DNA of 64,000 nucleotides from Chelatococcus sp. HY11 (GCF_018398335.1 NZ_JAHBRX010000002.1:930001-994000); one strand, 5' to 3'. Positions 1-9,482 are shown, counted from the first letter of the stretch. Notes: generated by a model from the sequence alone, not told the origin. Numbers and translations: made by a program.

Positions 1-698
1 TCGAGGAAAGATTGGGGCAACAGGTTGCCATCACCGTGGGGCATGACGCAACGCTCGGAGCACTCGCCGAATATCTTCGGGGCGCGGGGCGCGGCGCGAA
101 GCGGCTGCTGTATTTGACCTCCCAGCCGAACGGCGTCGGTTCGGCGATGATCTCGCGGCAGACGCGGTTATATTCACGCGGCGATCACACCCTGCAGGCC
201 GGGCACCTCAACGTCAATCCACTCGGGGCGGAATGTGCTTGCGGGTCGCGCGGCTGCTTGGAAATCTATGTCAACGGCCGCGCCATATCCAGATCCCTCA
301 GCATGCGGAAGGCGGGCTCCCCGGACAAGATCAGACAGCATCTTTTGACACTTGACCCCGGCGATCTCGACAAATTTCTGGCATCCGATTGTATTGGAGC
401 GTTACGGATAGGATTGGTTAGTCTGATCAATACACTCGCTCCCGACCGCGTCGTTCTCGCCGGCGCGCTGGCGCCGATCGGCGAGCTCATGCCATCCTTG
501 CTGCGCGAAGTCCTTGCGATGTCCGTGGTCGCAGGCGTCGAGCCGGTTGACCTCGTTCCGGCGGCGCTCGATCAGGACGTTCTCATTGGTGCTGCCGAGC
601 AGGCATTCGAAAGCCTGAAGCTGGATCCCGCCCGGGTCCTCGATGCCAGGATCTCGCTTGCCACCAGCTCGGACCTGAGACGGGATAGGGAACGATAA
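1..698 (+). CDS. ROK-family protein, C-terminal part (partial at left edge)
   Basis: The reading frame is open to the left edge, so only about the last 230 residues are present. The ROK (repressor, ORF, kinase) signature is clear: a GHLNVNPLGAECACGSRGC stretch with the CxCGxxGCxE zinc-binding pattern, followed by a Gly/Ala-rich segment ending in the typical LAPDRVVLAGALAP motif. ROK proteins are either sugar kinases or, with an N-terminal winged helix, sugar-responsive repressors of the NagC/XylR type. The part that would decide this lies outside the window. The C-terminal tail after VLIGAAEQAFESL is the usual ROK ending plus about 30 variable residues. No sugar-utilisation genes lie downstream, so the partner operon must be to the left. 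Confidence 0.8.
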   Translation, partial: EERLGQQVAITVGHDATLGALAEYLRGAGRGAKRLLYLTSQPNGVGSAMISRQTRLYSRGDHTLQAGHLNVNPLGAECACGSRGCLEIYVNGRAISRSLSMRKAGSPDKIRQHLLTLDPGDLDKFLASDCIGALRIGLVSLINTLAPDRVVLAGALAPIGELMPSLLREVLAMSVVAGVEPVDLVPAALDQDVLIGAAEQAFESLKLDPARVLDARISLATSSDLRRDRER

Positions 699-1699
699 GG
701 GCCATTAAATCCATTGGCCTCGGTAGCCCTGGTCTACTGCGTGCCTGCGGCACGGCATCTGTAATCGTCTGCGCCGTTCTCCAGGCCTTCAACTGGCCGG
801 GCTGGCCGTCTCTCTATCGCCCCCTGAACGCCTCCAGATATCGAGCTTAATCGATACAGTTTCCGCGTTACGTTTATCATTTCGATCATAATCAATTTGC
901 CCTCCGGAACAATGCCATACTCCCCTGCATTTTCCTTGGAAGGTACGAATACAATATATTGGTTGAGAGTTTTGCGGCAATGAATGATCCAATTCTGAGA
1001 GGCGCCGGTGATGCCCTGAAAGCTGCCCTGCAGTGCGACCGCACGATCGATGGCATATTCGTTCAAACCCTGCGAAGATTGGATCAAGCTGGCAAATCCG
1101 CGAGGCGTTCGCCCAGCCCTACGAGCGAGCCAAACGCTAACGACACGTCGGCAGCACCGGAGCCTCAGCGCCACAGTCCCTGAGAATTTCACGCATACGG
1201 CCATGTTCAGGTTGAGCGAGGCAGTACTGGCTTGAGCAAGCCGGCTGGCAGATACATGCGATGGATCGTGCGGATGGCCCCGCGAAAGCGACACGCCATC
1301 ACGGTTTCCTGATCGCTCAAGTCGATATCATACGCGAGGTACCAACACACCGCAGCTCGACCCATCCGCGATTAGCAGCGGCGAAGGGTGCGTTGGGTGA
1401 TGAAACAACCTTCAGTAATGCGCCACGTTCGAAACCCAGCGCTCTGTTCAAGTGCAGCCGCTTGGATTTCTGTCCAGACTAGGATTGCACGCCTGTCGGG
1501 AAGCGGCATGTTTGCAAAGCGGGACCGCGTGATTTCATGGACACGCCTTGCCCGCGATGGCTGGCATTACTATGGCCTGCGCGCTGATCAGAGCGCCCCG
1601 AGCTTCTACACCGCGACCATGCCGATTTTCGTTCCGGTACGCCCGAGGTTAAGCTACAACTCAATTCGACACAAAGTCGAACAGTATGGCGAGGACACG
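699..1699. other. Gene-poor interval, no supported gene
   Basis: About 1 kb lies between the ROK gene and the exported protein. It holds only low-quality frames on both strands. The longest is a 186-codon minus-strand frame at 734-1294 without a recognisable domain, ribosome-binding site or neighbour. Base composition is lower in GC around 850-1000 than in flanking genes. It may hold decayed coding sequence, but nothing in it could be assigned. Confidence 0.5.
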
Positions 1700-2155
1700 A
1701 TGAAGGCCCTGGGTTGGATTTTGCTGTGTAGTATAATGACGATTTCTGTCGCCGCGGCTCAAACCCCCGACATGAAGGGTGAATGGGTTGGCAAGACCAA
1801 TACGATCATAGCCGGGGTCGGCGGACCGCATTGGCCGGATAGCAAGGGCACCTGGGACAAGCCGCTGCTCGCGCAGCGGGACATCACGCTACGGATTGTC
1901 GGTCAGAGTGATCGTCGCTTCTGGGGCGAGAGCATCATCGCGGGCGACGCGGCTTCAGGTGGCGCTGTCACATCCGAACCTTTCATCGGCACCGTCTCAA
2001 AAGACGGCGACACGGTGATGATGGCCGACACGGACGGTTATTTCGTCGGGGACTTGTCCGGCACCACGCTATCCTATTGCTATATTCAGGCCGGCGCCCG
2101 GCAAGCCAGCGACAAACCGGCGGTCGTAACCTGCAATGACGTAACGAAGCGCTGA
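1700..2155 (+). CDS. Small exported protein of unknown function
   Basis: A 151-residue protein. The ATG at 1700 follows a GAGGA sequence and begins a convincing signal peptide (MKALGWILLCSIMTISVAAA, cleavage after the AAA/AQ region), so the mature protein is probably periplasmic. The mature part is rich in Gly, Thr and Asp with two Cys near the C-terminus, and looks like a small beta-rich domain. A longer frame upstream, to 1388, is open but lacks coding character and a ribosome site. No family was recognised. It stands alone, 189 bp before the efflux pump gene, and is not clearly in an operon. Confidence 0.6.
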   Translation: MKALGWILLCSIMTISVAAAQTPDMKGEWVGKTNTIIAGVGGPHWPDSKGTWDKPLLAQRDITLRIVGQSDRRFWGESIIAGDAASGGAVTSEPFIGTVSKDGDTVMMADTDGYFVGDLSGTTLSYCYIQAGARQASDKPAVVTCNDVTKR

Positions 2156-2344
2156 TTACGTCCATGCGACCGTGGCCCTGGTCGTCTTCGGAGGATGAGG
2201 GCCATAGCCGTATCCAAGCTATGAAAGCGTGCTCGCCATTCCCGGAGGCCACGCCGATACCCATCGAACGCCTCGACCCCTGCCGACGGGGTGGGACGCG
2301 ATCCGATAACAAAGATATCGTCCCCCTTGCCAATTGGTCCTTGA

Positions 2345-3847
2345 ATGTCTCTCCTCATCGCACGGCTCACGACCGAACCTGCCCCCCTCGCCTGGCTCGA
2401 GCGTCAGCCATGGCATCCTTGGCTTGTCGTTGGCCTCGTCTCGATAGGCGCGTTCATTGGACAGCTTGATGCCACGATCGTTCAGCTCGCCTTGCCGACT
2501 CTTGGGCACTATTTCGATGCTTCACTTCAGCATGTGAGCTGGATCGCACTTTCGTATCTCGCAGCCTTCGTTGCATTTCTGCCCATCTTCGGCCGTCTGT
2601 GCGAAATATTTGGGCGCAAGACGCTGTATATTATCGGATACCTCATTTTTATCGCCGCGAGCGCCCTATGCGGTTTTGCGTCCAGCTTCGAGCAACTGGT
2701 AATCTTCCGCTTTTTGCAGGGGGTTGGCGGTTCGCTCCTCGGCGCCAACAGCATTTCGATCCTGGTGAAGACGGTCTCGGCGGAGCAACGGGGACGGGCA
2801 CTCGGGTGGTTCGCGGCGGCGCAGGCGGTGGGCATGAGCGCGGGTCCGGTGTTGGGCGGCCTGATAATCGCGACGCTTGGCTGGCAATGGATTTTCTGGC
2901 TCACCGTTCCGTTTGGTGCGTTAGCCATTGTCGTTGGCTGGCTGGCGCTGCCCCGGAGCACGGGCGCGCAGCCAGACCGGGGCTTCGACTGGGGCGGGGC
3001 GCTGCTGATAGGTCCCGCCCTTATACTGATCGTAGCCGTCCTCAACCACATATCACACTGGGGGCTGAGTTCCCCGATGACGCTCGGCAGCCTCGCCCTA
3101 GCCGGCCTTTTGCTTGTGCTGCTGGTGCGGCGCGAGCGCATATTCCATGCGCCTCTGATCGATCCCGCGCTGTTTCAGGGCCCAGCATTTTGCAGTGCAG
3201 CGGCTGGGGTGGCGCTCGGCTACGCGCTGCTGTTCGGCATGTTCTTCCTCATGTCTTTCGCGCAGGGACACGGCTTCGGCGAGCGGCCTAGTATAGCCGG
3301 CTTGCATCTTGCGATCATCCCGGTGGCTATCGGACTGACGGCACCGTTCAGCAGCATGGTGAAGGAGCGAATAGGCGGGCGCTGGATTGGTCTGGCGGGC
3401 ATGGTGTTGAGCTTCATGGGCGTTGCCCTCCTGTTCTCCACACTCGGACGGGTAGAAGACCATCTTCTTTTCGACGGGATATCCTATGCGTTATTCGGCA
3501 TCGGCCTTGGCCTCTTCATCGCGCCCAACAATCAGGTGGCGATCGCGGCTGTACCGCCAGCCTTGTCCGGCCCCGCCGGTTCGCTGCTGAACCTGATGCG
3601 CGCGCTGGGTACCAGTCTCGGCGTAGCCGGCGGTGCGACCATGCTGGCGTTTAATCTGGAGAGCCCAGGTGGGGCATCGCGCACGTGGCTTTCTTCAAGC
3701 GGCATAGACATGCTCATCGCGGTACGCCACAGCCTGCCGCTGCTTGGGGCCATCGTTGCGCTCGCGGGATTGGTCGCCTGGTATGCCGCGCGGAAGGTCG
3801 AGCGCCAAGACGAGAGCCTTGAGGCGACTTCCGGCAAAGCCGCCTGA
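2345..3847 (+). CDS. DHA2-family MFS drug efflux transporter
   Basis: A 500-residue protein with about 14 hydrophobic segments, the size and topology of the EmrB/QacA (DHA2) drug:H+ antiporters of the inner membrane. MFS signatures are visible: GQLDATIVQLALPTL in the first helix (motif D1, carrying the Asp typical of DHA2 members), GRLCEIFGRKTLY between helices 2 and 3 (motif A), and a GQRGRALGW-like loop with motif C (GMSAGPVLGG) in helix 5. Substrate cannot be inferred. There is no adjacent HlyD/EmrA partner or regulator, so it may act alone. Confidence 0.85.
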   Translation: MSLLIARLTTEPAPLAWLERQPWHPWLVVGLVSIGAFIGQLDATIVQLALPTLGHYFDASLQHVSWIALSYLAAFVAFLPIFGRLCEIFGRKTLYIIGYLIFIAASALCGFASSFEQLVIFRFLQGVGGSLLGANSISILVKTVSAEQRGRALGWFAAAQAVGMSAGPVLGGLIIATLGWQWIFWLTVPFGALAIVVGWLALPRSTGAQPDRGFDWGGALLIGPALILIVAVLNHISHWGLSSPMTLGSLALAGLLLVLLVRRERIFHAPLIDPALFQGPAFCSAAAGVALGYALLFGMFFLMSFAQGHGFGERPSIAGLHLAIIPVAIGLTAPFSSMVKERIGGRWIGLAGMVLSFMGVALLFSTLGRVEDHLLFDGISYALFGIGLGLFIAPNNQVAIAAVPPALSGPAGSLLNLMRALGTSLGVAGGATMLAFNLESPGGASRTWLSSSGIDMLIAVRHSLPLLGAIVALAGLVAWYAARKVERQDESLEATSGKAA

Positions 3848-3944
3848 CCGATTAACACAACGATTCAGCAAGTTTGAATAGCGCCCCGCCACAGCAATCC
3901 CGGCTCACTGGAATTGCTACAGGTCTTTGTTTTTAAAAATTTTC

Positions 3945-3982
3945 TTCATGCGAACCGGTTTCCACTTCGCTCGAAAATACGC
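3945..3982. repeat. Intergenic sequence resembling a dispersed rhizobial repeat
   Basis: The sequence TGCGAACCGGTTTCCACTTC and its continuation (GCTCGAAAATACGC) in the gap between the converging MFS and threonine-synthase-like genes resembles a short element I know from many Hyphomicrobiales intergenic regions. Only one copy occurs in this window, so its status as a repeat rests on recollection of the family and not on repetition seen here. Confidence 0.35.
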
Positions 3983-4052
3983 CAGGATGTACCGCGCCAA
4001 AAGCGCAAACGCGTAGGCTTCAAGGTGGCGGACCTTCCGGCGGCTAGTCTCC

Positions 4053-5210
4053 TCATCGGGCGATTTCCTTGTATCCATGGGACGTGCCTATAAGCACCGC
4101 CCTGCGGATGCCGGGGGCCATTTCTGGTGACGCCGCGAGCTTGCGCAGGCCAGTCAACGCCGCTGCCGTCGAAAGCTCGAGATAGTGACCGTGACGCGCG
4201 AGGAGTCGCTGGTCATCGAGCACGTCGTTCTCCGCGACCGATATCGCCGTTCCGCGACTGTGCATAATTGCCCGCCAGGACTGGTAGGTGACGGTCCCGC
4301 CACCGATCGACGCCAGAAGCGATTTGCCGGAGAACTGGGAGCGGACGTCCTGGCCGGCCAATACCAGTTCAAGGCGGGGAAAGGGCTCGACCGCTACGAG
4401 CTTCGGCATTGCCGGCAGCCGTCCTGCCTCCACCGCTTCCGCGAGCCCGCGATAAATTCCCCAGAGCAGATCTCCCCGCGCCGTCGGAACGAAGATCGCA
4501 TCGGCAACCGATACAGCCGGAGCCTCCGCCAGTTCGTAGCCGAGCGTCTTGTAGCCCTCGACGCCGTAGGGGTCGCTGCCGACCGGCGGCACAAGATAAT
4601 TGGTCGCTGAGAGATAACCTTCCTCGCGGACCTTGCGTCTGACAATCTCCCAACGTTCGAGACTGTCTTCCACATAGATAATGCTCGCACCCGTCATTTC
4701 GATGGCGCGGCGCCACGGCGCCGTAATAGCTGGGGTCGTCACGATGGTGCAGGGCAACCCGGCCGCGGCGGCATAGGCGGCGACGGAGCAGCCCGCATTG
4801 CCGCTCGAAGCGGCGATGACCGATGGCACGTTCCTGTCCTTCGCCCGAGCGACGAACTGGGCGCTCATTCGATCCTTGTGGGAGCCCGTCGGGTTTGCGC
4901 TTTCAAGTTTAATGGAGAGCGCCTCGAGGCCGCACCGCGCGGCAAGTCCGGGCATGTCCACAAGGGGGGTGTCACCTTCACCAAGGCTGGTGAACATCTT
5001 GTAGGGCAGCCAGTTTCCGAAACGGGTCAATCCCCGCCCACGTCGCTCGCCAAATGGCGATGGCGTGGCTTCGTCATAGGCCGGGGTCACACTCGCGGGA
5101 TGGGATTCGGCCAGGCAGCTCGGGCAGCCTTCCTGGTAATCTTGAACCGGATAGAGCGTCGAGCAGCGGATGCACCGAAATCCGGTGAGATGTGGATTGA
5201 TTGTCTGCAT
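4053..5210 (-). CDS. Threonine-synthase-like PLP-dependent enzyme
   Basis: A 385-residue fold-type II PLP enzyme. Cys13, Cys16, Cys29 and Cys32 form a zinc-ribbon-like N-terminus as in some short threonine synthases. The PLP lysine is Lys112 in ESANPTGSHKDRMSAQF, and the SSGNAGCSVAAYAAAAG loop binds the cofactor phosphate. The gene is the last of a four-gene operon with a tripartite tricarboxylate transporter, 20 bp after tctA. A biosynthetic threonine synthase would not be expected there. A catabolic role on an imported hydroxy- or amino-acid derivative (elimination or beta-replacement) is more likely. The reaction is inferred only from context. Confidence 0.75.
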   Translation of the reverse strand: MQTINPHLTGFRCIRCSTLYPVQDYQEGCPSCLAESHPASVTPAYDEATPSPFGERRGRGLTRFGNWLPYKMFTSLGEGDTPLVDMPGLAARCGLEALSIKLESANPTGSHKDRMSAQFVARAKDRNVPSVIAASSGNAGCSVAAYAAAAGLPCTIVTTPAITAPWRRAIEMTGASIIYVEDSLERWEIVRRKVREEGYLSATNYLVPPVGSDPYGVEGYKTLGYELAEAPAVSVADAIFVPTARGDLLWGIYRGLAEAVEAGRLPAMPKLVAVEPFPRLELVLAGQDVRSQFSGKSLLASIGGGTVTYQSWRAIMHSRGTAISVAENDVLDDQRLLARHGHYLELSTAAALTGLRKLAASPEMAPGIRRAVLIGTSHGYKEIAR

Positions 5211-5230
5211 ATCTTACTCTCTTGCGCCTC

Positions 5231-6754
5231 TCACTCTTTTGCGCCGGATTTCCGCAGCGCCGACGACGTACTGCGCAATCTCGCGATAATGGGTGGAAGG
5301 ATGAGGATCAATACAGCGGATGTAAGGAACAGCGCGCTAAGTGGGCTCGCGATGAAGGCACGCAGTTGCCCGTGTCCGACGATGAGGCCTTGCATCAGGC
5401 TTTCCTCGAACAGGCGTCCGAGCACAAAGGCAAGCAAGAGAGGCGCCACGTCGAAACCTGACTTGCGCAACCCATAGCCAAGCGCGCCAAACGCGAACAT
5501 GGCTCCGACATCGAACATATTGTTATTAAGGCTGTAAGCGCCGATCACGCAGAAGAACAGGATCAACACCGACATCACCGGCCGGGGCACTCGCAGCAGC
5601 GACACGAAAAGCCCGACGAGCGGCACGTTGAGGATCACGAGGATGGCGTTCCCGACGAACATGCTGGCAACGACGCCCCAGAACATCTCTGGATGATCGG
5701 TTATGAGCCTCGGACCGGGCGTGACACCGGCCATAAGAAGTGCGCCCATGATGACGCCGATGGTGGCATTCGCCGGGATGCCGAGGCACAGAAGCGGAAC
5801 GAAGCTTGCCTGAGCGCCGGCGTTGTTCGCCGATTCCGGACCTGCCACACCGGGAACCGCACCTTTTCCAAACGCCTCGGGATGGCGGGAAAGCTTGCGC
5901 TCCAGCATGTAGCTGGCAAAGCTGGCGATCAGCGCGCCTCCGCCCGGCAGAAGGCCCAGGAAGAAGCCCAGAACGCTGCCCCGCACGACGGGCGCCGCGG
6001 ATTCGCGCGCTTCCTGCCGGTTCGGAAACAGGTCCCGCAAGCGCCTCGGCGTCGGTATTGCCTTTACATCGCTGTCCTTTTCCTCGGCCATCAGCAACAC
6101 CTCGCTGATGCCGAACAGGCCCATTGCGAGGATTGCGATGTTGAAGCCGTCACGGAGCGCGGCAACGTCGAAGACGAACCGTTCGTCCCCCGAGACGAGA
6201 TCAACGCCAACCGTCGCCATGAACAGGCCTAGACCAATCATGGCAAGCGCGCGTGTGCGCGACCCCTCGCCCACGCCGAGCACGAGCATGAACCCGAGGA
6301 TGAGCAGCGATGTCTTCTCAATAGGCCCGAAGGCGAGCGCCAGTTGCGCTGTCGAAGGGCCGATCAGAGCGATCCCCAGGGTTGCGACAATGCCCGCAAA
6401 GAAGCTGCCCAGTGCCGCGATGGTTAGCGCGGCGCCCGCGCGCCCCTTACGCGCCATCTGGTAGCCATCGATGCAGGTAATGACGCTCGCGGCCTCGCCG
6501 GGTATTTTCACGAGTATCGATGTGATCGAGCCGCCATACATGGCGCCGTAATAGATCCCCGACAGCAGGATAATGGCGCTGGTCTTGTCGAGATAGACCG
6601 AGATCGGCAGGAGCAGGCTGATCGTCGCTGTCGGCCCGAGACCGGGCAGAACGCCGACGGCCGTGCCGACGATGCAGCCGGCCAGCGCGATCAGCAGGTT
6701 GAGCGGCGTTACCGCCTCTCCGAAACCGAGAGCGAGATTGGCTACGACATCCAT
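5231..6754 (-). CDS. tctA: Tripartite tricarboxylate transporter, large permease TctA
   Basis: A 507-residue polytopic protein, normal length for TctA. It shows the family hallmarks: VGVLPGLGPTATISLLLPIS near the N-terminus, SGIYYGAMYGGSITSILVKIPGE next to it, and the repeated GLLPGGGALIASFASY motif in the middle. It forms the ion-coupled membrane pore of a binding-protein-dependent secondary transporter. The start overlaps the end of tctB by 13 bp, so the two are translationally coupled. The substrate is a carboxylate, but which one is not readable. Confidence 0.93.
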   Translation of the reverse strand: MDVVANLALGFGEAVTPLNLLIALAGCIVGTAVGVLPGLGPTATISLLLPISVYLDKTSAIILLSGIYYGAMYGGSITSILVKIPGEAASVITCIDGYQMARKGRAGAALTIAALGSFFAGIVATLGIALIGPSTAQLALAFGPIEKTSLLILGFMLVLGVGEGSRTRALAMIGLGLFMATVGVDLVSGDERFVFDVAALRDGFNIAILAMGLFGISEVLLMAEEKDSDVKAIPTPRRLRDLFPNRQEARESAAPVVRGSVLGFFLGLLPGGGALIASFASYMLERKLSRHPEAFGKGAVPGVAGPESANNAGAQASFVPLLCLGIPANATIGVIMGALLMAGVTPGPRLITDHPEMFWGVVASMFVGNAILVILNVPLVGLFVSLLRVPRPVMSVLILFFCVIGAYSLNNNMFDVGAMFAFGALGYGLRKSGFDVAPLLLAFVLGRLFEESLMQGLIVGHGQLRAFIASPLSALFLTSAVLILILPPIIARLRSTSSALRKSGAKE

Positions 6755-7173
6755 AACATGCTCCAGATCGACCCATGGGGAAGCGGTACCCCCAGCAATT
6801 CCCGGAAGACGATCCAGTTACCGACACCAATGGCCGCCGCGATTGCCAAGGCTCGCGGCAGAGGCAGTCGCTCGACGAAGCGCAGTAGCGCCACCGCCAC
6901 GACAAACAGTGCCGGCAGGAGTCCAAAGAAAGTCGCCATCGGCACCATCGCGGCGAAACCGGTGAAATAGGCAAGTGACGGACGCGAGACTTCTGTTTTC
7001 GGATGGGGCGTTTCCGCGATCGCCACCCACAGGCTTGCGCTCAGCACGATTACGCAGCCCACCACCGGCATCAGGCCGGATGCGGGCATACCAAAAGACC
7101 AGATATGGTAGTGCATAAGGGAATAGATCAGCGCGCCCGCGGACGCGATAACCAAGACGACAATACCCGCCAT
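6742..7173 (-). CDS. tctB: Tripartite tricarboxylate transporter, small permease TctB
   Basis: A 143-residue protein with four predicted membrane segments, the size and topology of TctB, the poorly conserved small subunit that pairs with TctA. It starts 2 bp after the tctC stop and overlaps tctA. The call rests on this position between tctC and tctA plus hydropathy, because TctB proteins have few diagnostic motifs. The FFGLLPALFVVAVALLRF stretch is typical. Confidence 0.88.
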   Translation of the reverse strand: MAGIVVLVIASAGALIYSLMHYHIWSFGMPASGLMPVVGCVIVLSASLWVAIAETPHPKTEVSRPSLAYFTGFAAMVPMATFFGLLPALFVVAVALLRFVERLPLPRALAIAAAIGVGNWIVFRELLGVPLPHGSIWSMLWMS

Positions 7174-7175
7174 CC

Positions 7176-8144
7176 CTAGAGCCCAAGTTCTTTGATCGCT
7201 TGGCCGAGCGTGGTGTATGCCTCCTTGGCGCGCTCCGTGAATTCTTCGCTGTTCCAGTAAAGCCGGACGCCTTTAACAATCTTCAGGTAGTTCTCGAAAT
7301 CCTTGGTCTGCTGCAGTTCGACGACGAGGTCGTTCCAGTAAGCCACGGCTTCCTTTGGCAGCCCTGCGGGCCCGACGAGGCCGTATGTCGCCTCAACGGC
7401 GATAGGCTGCCCCATTTCGCCGAAAGTGGGAACGTTTGGATAGATACCGACCTTCTCGGAACCCGTGAAGGCGAGCAGCCTGACTTCCCCCGCGTCCAGT
7501 TGAGGGCCATAGTCGGAGGAGACTGAGGCTTCGATATGGCCGCCAAGCAGCGCCGTCATTGCCTCGGAGCCGCCCTTGAAAGGCACGAAGATCGCCCGCG
7601 CGCCAGCCTTGCGGAAGGCCGCCTCCGTCGCCAGATGGGCGGCCCCGCGCACAGCCGCCGTCCCCCACCGGAACTTGGACGGATTGTCGACGGCGAACTT
7701 CACCGCGTCATCCCAGGTGGCAAAGGGGCTATCAGCCTTCACGTAGAATGCGATCGGCACGGACACGTGCACGGTCACATAGGTGAAGCTGGTCATCGGA
7801 TCGTAGGGCACCTTCTGGAGATGCGGCGTCGTCCCGTAGGGGCTGACCGAATAGAGCCCGAGCGTGGTGCCATCAGGCTTTGCATCCGCGACTTGCGCCG
7901 TGCCGATCGTGGCGCCCGCGCCGGGCCGAAAATCGACCGCCGTAACGTCGCCTTTCTTGTTGCTGGCGAACTCCGAAATCACCCTAGCCGACAGGTCACC
8001 CGCACCGCCTGCCGCGAACGGCACAACGATCGTTGTCGGACGGGCGGGATAGGATTGGGCGAATGTCATCCGGGGAAAGCCCAGAACACCGGCGCCGGTC
8101 ACCCCCAGCCCAGCATGCATGAATTTGCGTCTGGTGATTTTCAT
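7176..8144 (-). CDS. tctC: Tripartite tricarboxylate transporter substrate-binding protein TctC (Bug family)
   Basis: A 322-residue periplasmic binding protein. The ATG at 8144 begins MKITRRKFMHAG, a twin-arginine-like signal with a hydrophobic core ending at TFAQ, so export may be by Tat. The mature part opens with YPARPTTIVVPFAAGGAGD, the standard Bug/TctC start that contacts the ligand carboxylate. A longer frame to 8201 exists but would put unlikely residues before the signal and overlap the operator region. First gene of the tctC-tctB-tctA-PLP enzyme operon. An inverted repeat lies about 25 bp upstream. Confidence 0.92.
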   Translation of the reverse strand: MKITRRKFMHAGLGVTGAGVLGFPRMTFAQSYPARPTTIVVPFAAGGAGDLSARVISEFASNKKGDVTAVDFRPGAGATIGTAQVADAKPDGTTLGLYSVSPYGTTPHLQKVPYDPMTSFTYVTVHVSVPIAFYVKADSPFATWDDAVKFAVDNPSKFRWGTAAVRGAAHLATEAAFRKAGARAIFVPFKGGSEAMTALLGGHIEASVSSDYGPQLDAGEVRLLAFTGSEKVGIYPNVPTFGEMGQPIAVEATYGLVGPAGLPKEAVAYWNDLVVELQQTKDFENYLKIVKGVRLYWNSEEFTERAKEAYTTLGQAIKELGL

Positions 8145-8163
8145 GGCATATGTTCCTATTATA

Positions 8164-8176
8164 GAAACAGTGTTTC
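8164..8176. promoter_or_regulatory. Inverted repeat, candidate IclR-family operator
   Basis: GAAACAGTGTTTC is a perfect 5-bp inverted repeat with a 3-bp spacer in an AT-rich stretch between the divergent tctC and M24 peptidase genes. IclR-family regulators often bind short GAAA/TTTC-type inverted repeats, and an IclR gene lies just downstream of the peptidase. Its role as the operator for both divergent units is inferred from position and symmetry. Confidence 0.5.
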
Positions 8177-8297
8177 GATTATGTATTGTATTCAGCCTCA
8201 AAATTTGTTGTCAATGGGTTGGCCGGCGGAAACGGACAGTGCAGGTCTGCTTCGACCAAGCCAGCGGCCCATCAGTAATCAGGACAGGAATGACGGA

Positions 8298-9482
8298 ATG
8301 TCTCTCGGCGATACGGCGTTGGTAGCCCAGCTCAAAACCCTTGCGGACGAAAGGCTCGCGCGGGTCCGGCGCAAGATGGAAGCGGAAGGGTATGATCTGG
8401 TTGTCGTGGCCAGCCCGGAAAACGTGCTCTATGCCGCCGGCTATGAAAGCATGGGGGCGACGATCAACCGCCGCTACGACTACGCTGCACTGATTACCCG
8501 CGACACTGTTCTGCTCGTGGCGCCAGCCGCGGACTTTGCCCCGGCCATCGATGCCGGGCTCATACCTGATGACATCTTTCCGTTTGGAAAATTCTTCTTC
8601 AGCGGCTCCACGCCCTCGGCACACACAGCAGTCCGTCACACATCGTTCTCGGACGCTTTTGAAGCTGCCATGCGGCGCGTGCGCGCCAACAGGATCGTGG
8701 CTGAAAAAGCCTATCTGCCCCACACGGCAATCGACCATCTGGTCCGCAAGGACGGCGACATCGCCGATGCGACCTCCTGGATGTTCGCCGTGCGGGCGGT
8801 GAAGCTGCCCTTCGAAGTCCGGTTGCTGCGCTATGCCACCGAGATCACCCAGCAAGCGATCGATGCCGGCATCACTGCCGCGCGCGTCGGAATGACAGAC
8901 AAGGAAGTCGCTTCGGTCGTGGCATCGCGGATGTCGCTTGGTGGGGGGCTGCCACGCAATGTCACGGTGGTTGGCGGAGAGCGTAGCGCTCTCGCCGACG
9001 CGATGAGTTCGGAGCGACCGCTGCAAAAAGGCGACTTGCTGCGTTTCGACGTAGGATGCAGCTACTACGGCTACAAGTCGGATATGGCCCGCACGGCAGT
9101 CATCGGCAAACCTTCCTCCTTGCAGAGCGAGCGCTATACGGCCCTTCTTGAAGGGCTCCTTGTTGCCATCGACAGGATGAGGCCGGGAACACGTGCACGG
9201 GACGTGTTCGCGGCCGGCGTTGCGGCGGTTGAAGATCACGGCTTGAAGCCATTCCGCCGCCAGCATATCGGGCATGCCATCGGCATGGCGGTCTATGAGG
9301 CCCCGGTCATCACACCGGAAAGTGAGGATATTCTCGTGGCCGGCACTGCCTTTTGCCTCGAAACCCCCTACTACGAGCCAGGTTGGGGTGGAATGATGGT
9401 GGAAGATACGGGAACCCTCACCGAAGAAGGCTTCCAGTTGTTCTCCTCATCCGACAGAACCCTTCGCATAGTAGCGGACTAA
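8298..9482 (+). CDS. M24-family metallopeptidase (Xaa-Pro aminopeptidase/creatinase-like)
   Basis: A 394-residue protein of the pita-bread fold. The N-terminal creatinase-like domain (about 1-165) is followed by the M24 catalytic domain. The five metal ligands are visible: Asp near 251 and Asp near 262 in DVGCSYYGYKSD, His near 325 in GHAIGMAVYEAP, Glu near 354 in ETPYY and Glu near 369 in MMVEDTG. The family includes prolidases, creatinases and ectoine hydrolase (DoeA/EutD). Divergent from the Tct operon and followed by an IclR regulator, so it most likely hydrolyses the imported compound. Frames extending left to 7536 are antisense to tctC and were not used. Confidence 0.88.
   Translation: MSLGDTALVAQLKTLADERLARVRRKMEAEGYDLVVVASPENVLYAAGYESMGATINRRYDYAALITRDTVLLVAPAADFAPAIDAGLIPDDIFPFGKFFFSGSTPSAHTAVRHTSFSDAFEAAMRRVRANRIVAEKAYLPHTAIDHLVRKDGDIADATSWMFAVRAVKLPFEVRLLRYATEITQQAIDAGITAARVGMTDKEVASVVASRMSLGGGLPRNVTVVGGERSALADAMSSERPLQKGDLLRFDVGCSYYGYKSDMARTAVIGKPSSLQSERYTALLEGLLVAIDRMRPGTRARDVFAAGVAAVEDHGLKPFRRQHIGHAIGMAVYEAPVITPESEDILVAGTAFCLETPYYEPGWGGMMVEDTGTLTEEGFQLFSSSDRTLRIVAD

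Noticed and set aside
734-1294. 186-codon minus-strand frame in the gene-poor interval
   Set aside because: No domain, signal peptide, ribosome-binding site or neighbour support; codon use is unlike the surrounding genes. Kept only as part of the gap entry.
4053-5210. Calling the PLP enzyme a biosynthetic threonine synthase (thrC)
   Set aside because: The sequence fits the family, but it is the last gene of a transporter operon under probable IclR control, not next to homoserine genes.
8211-9275. 354-codon minus-strand frame opposite the M24 peptidase
   Set aside because: Shadow frame; the plus strand carries all five metal ligands of an M24 enzyme.
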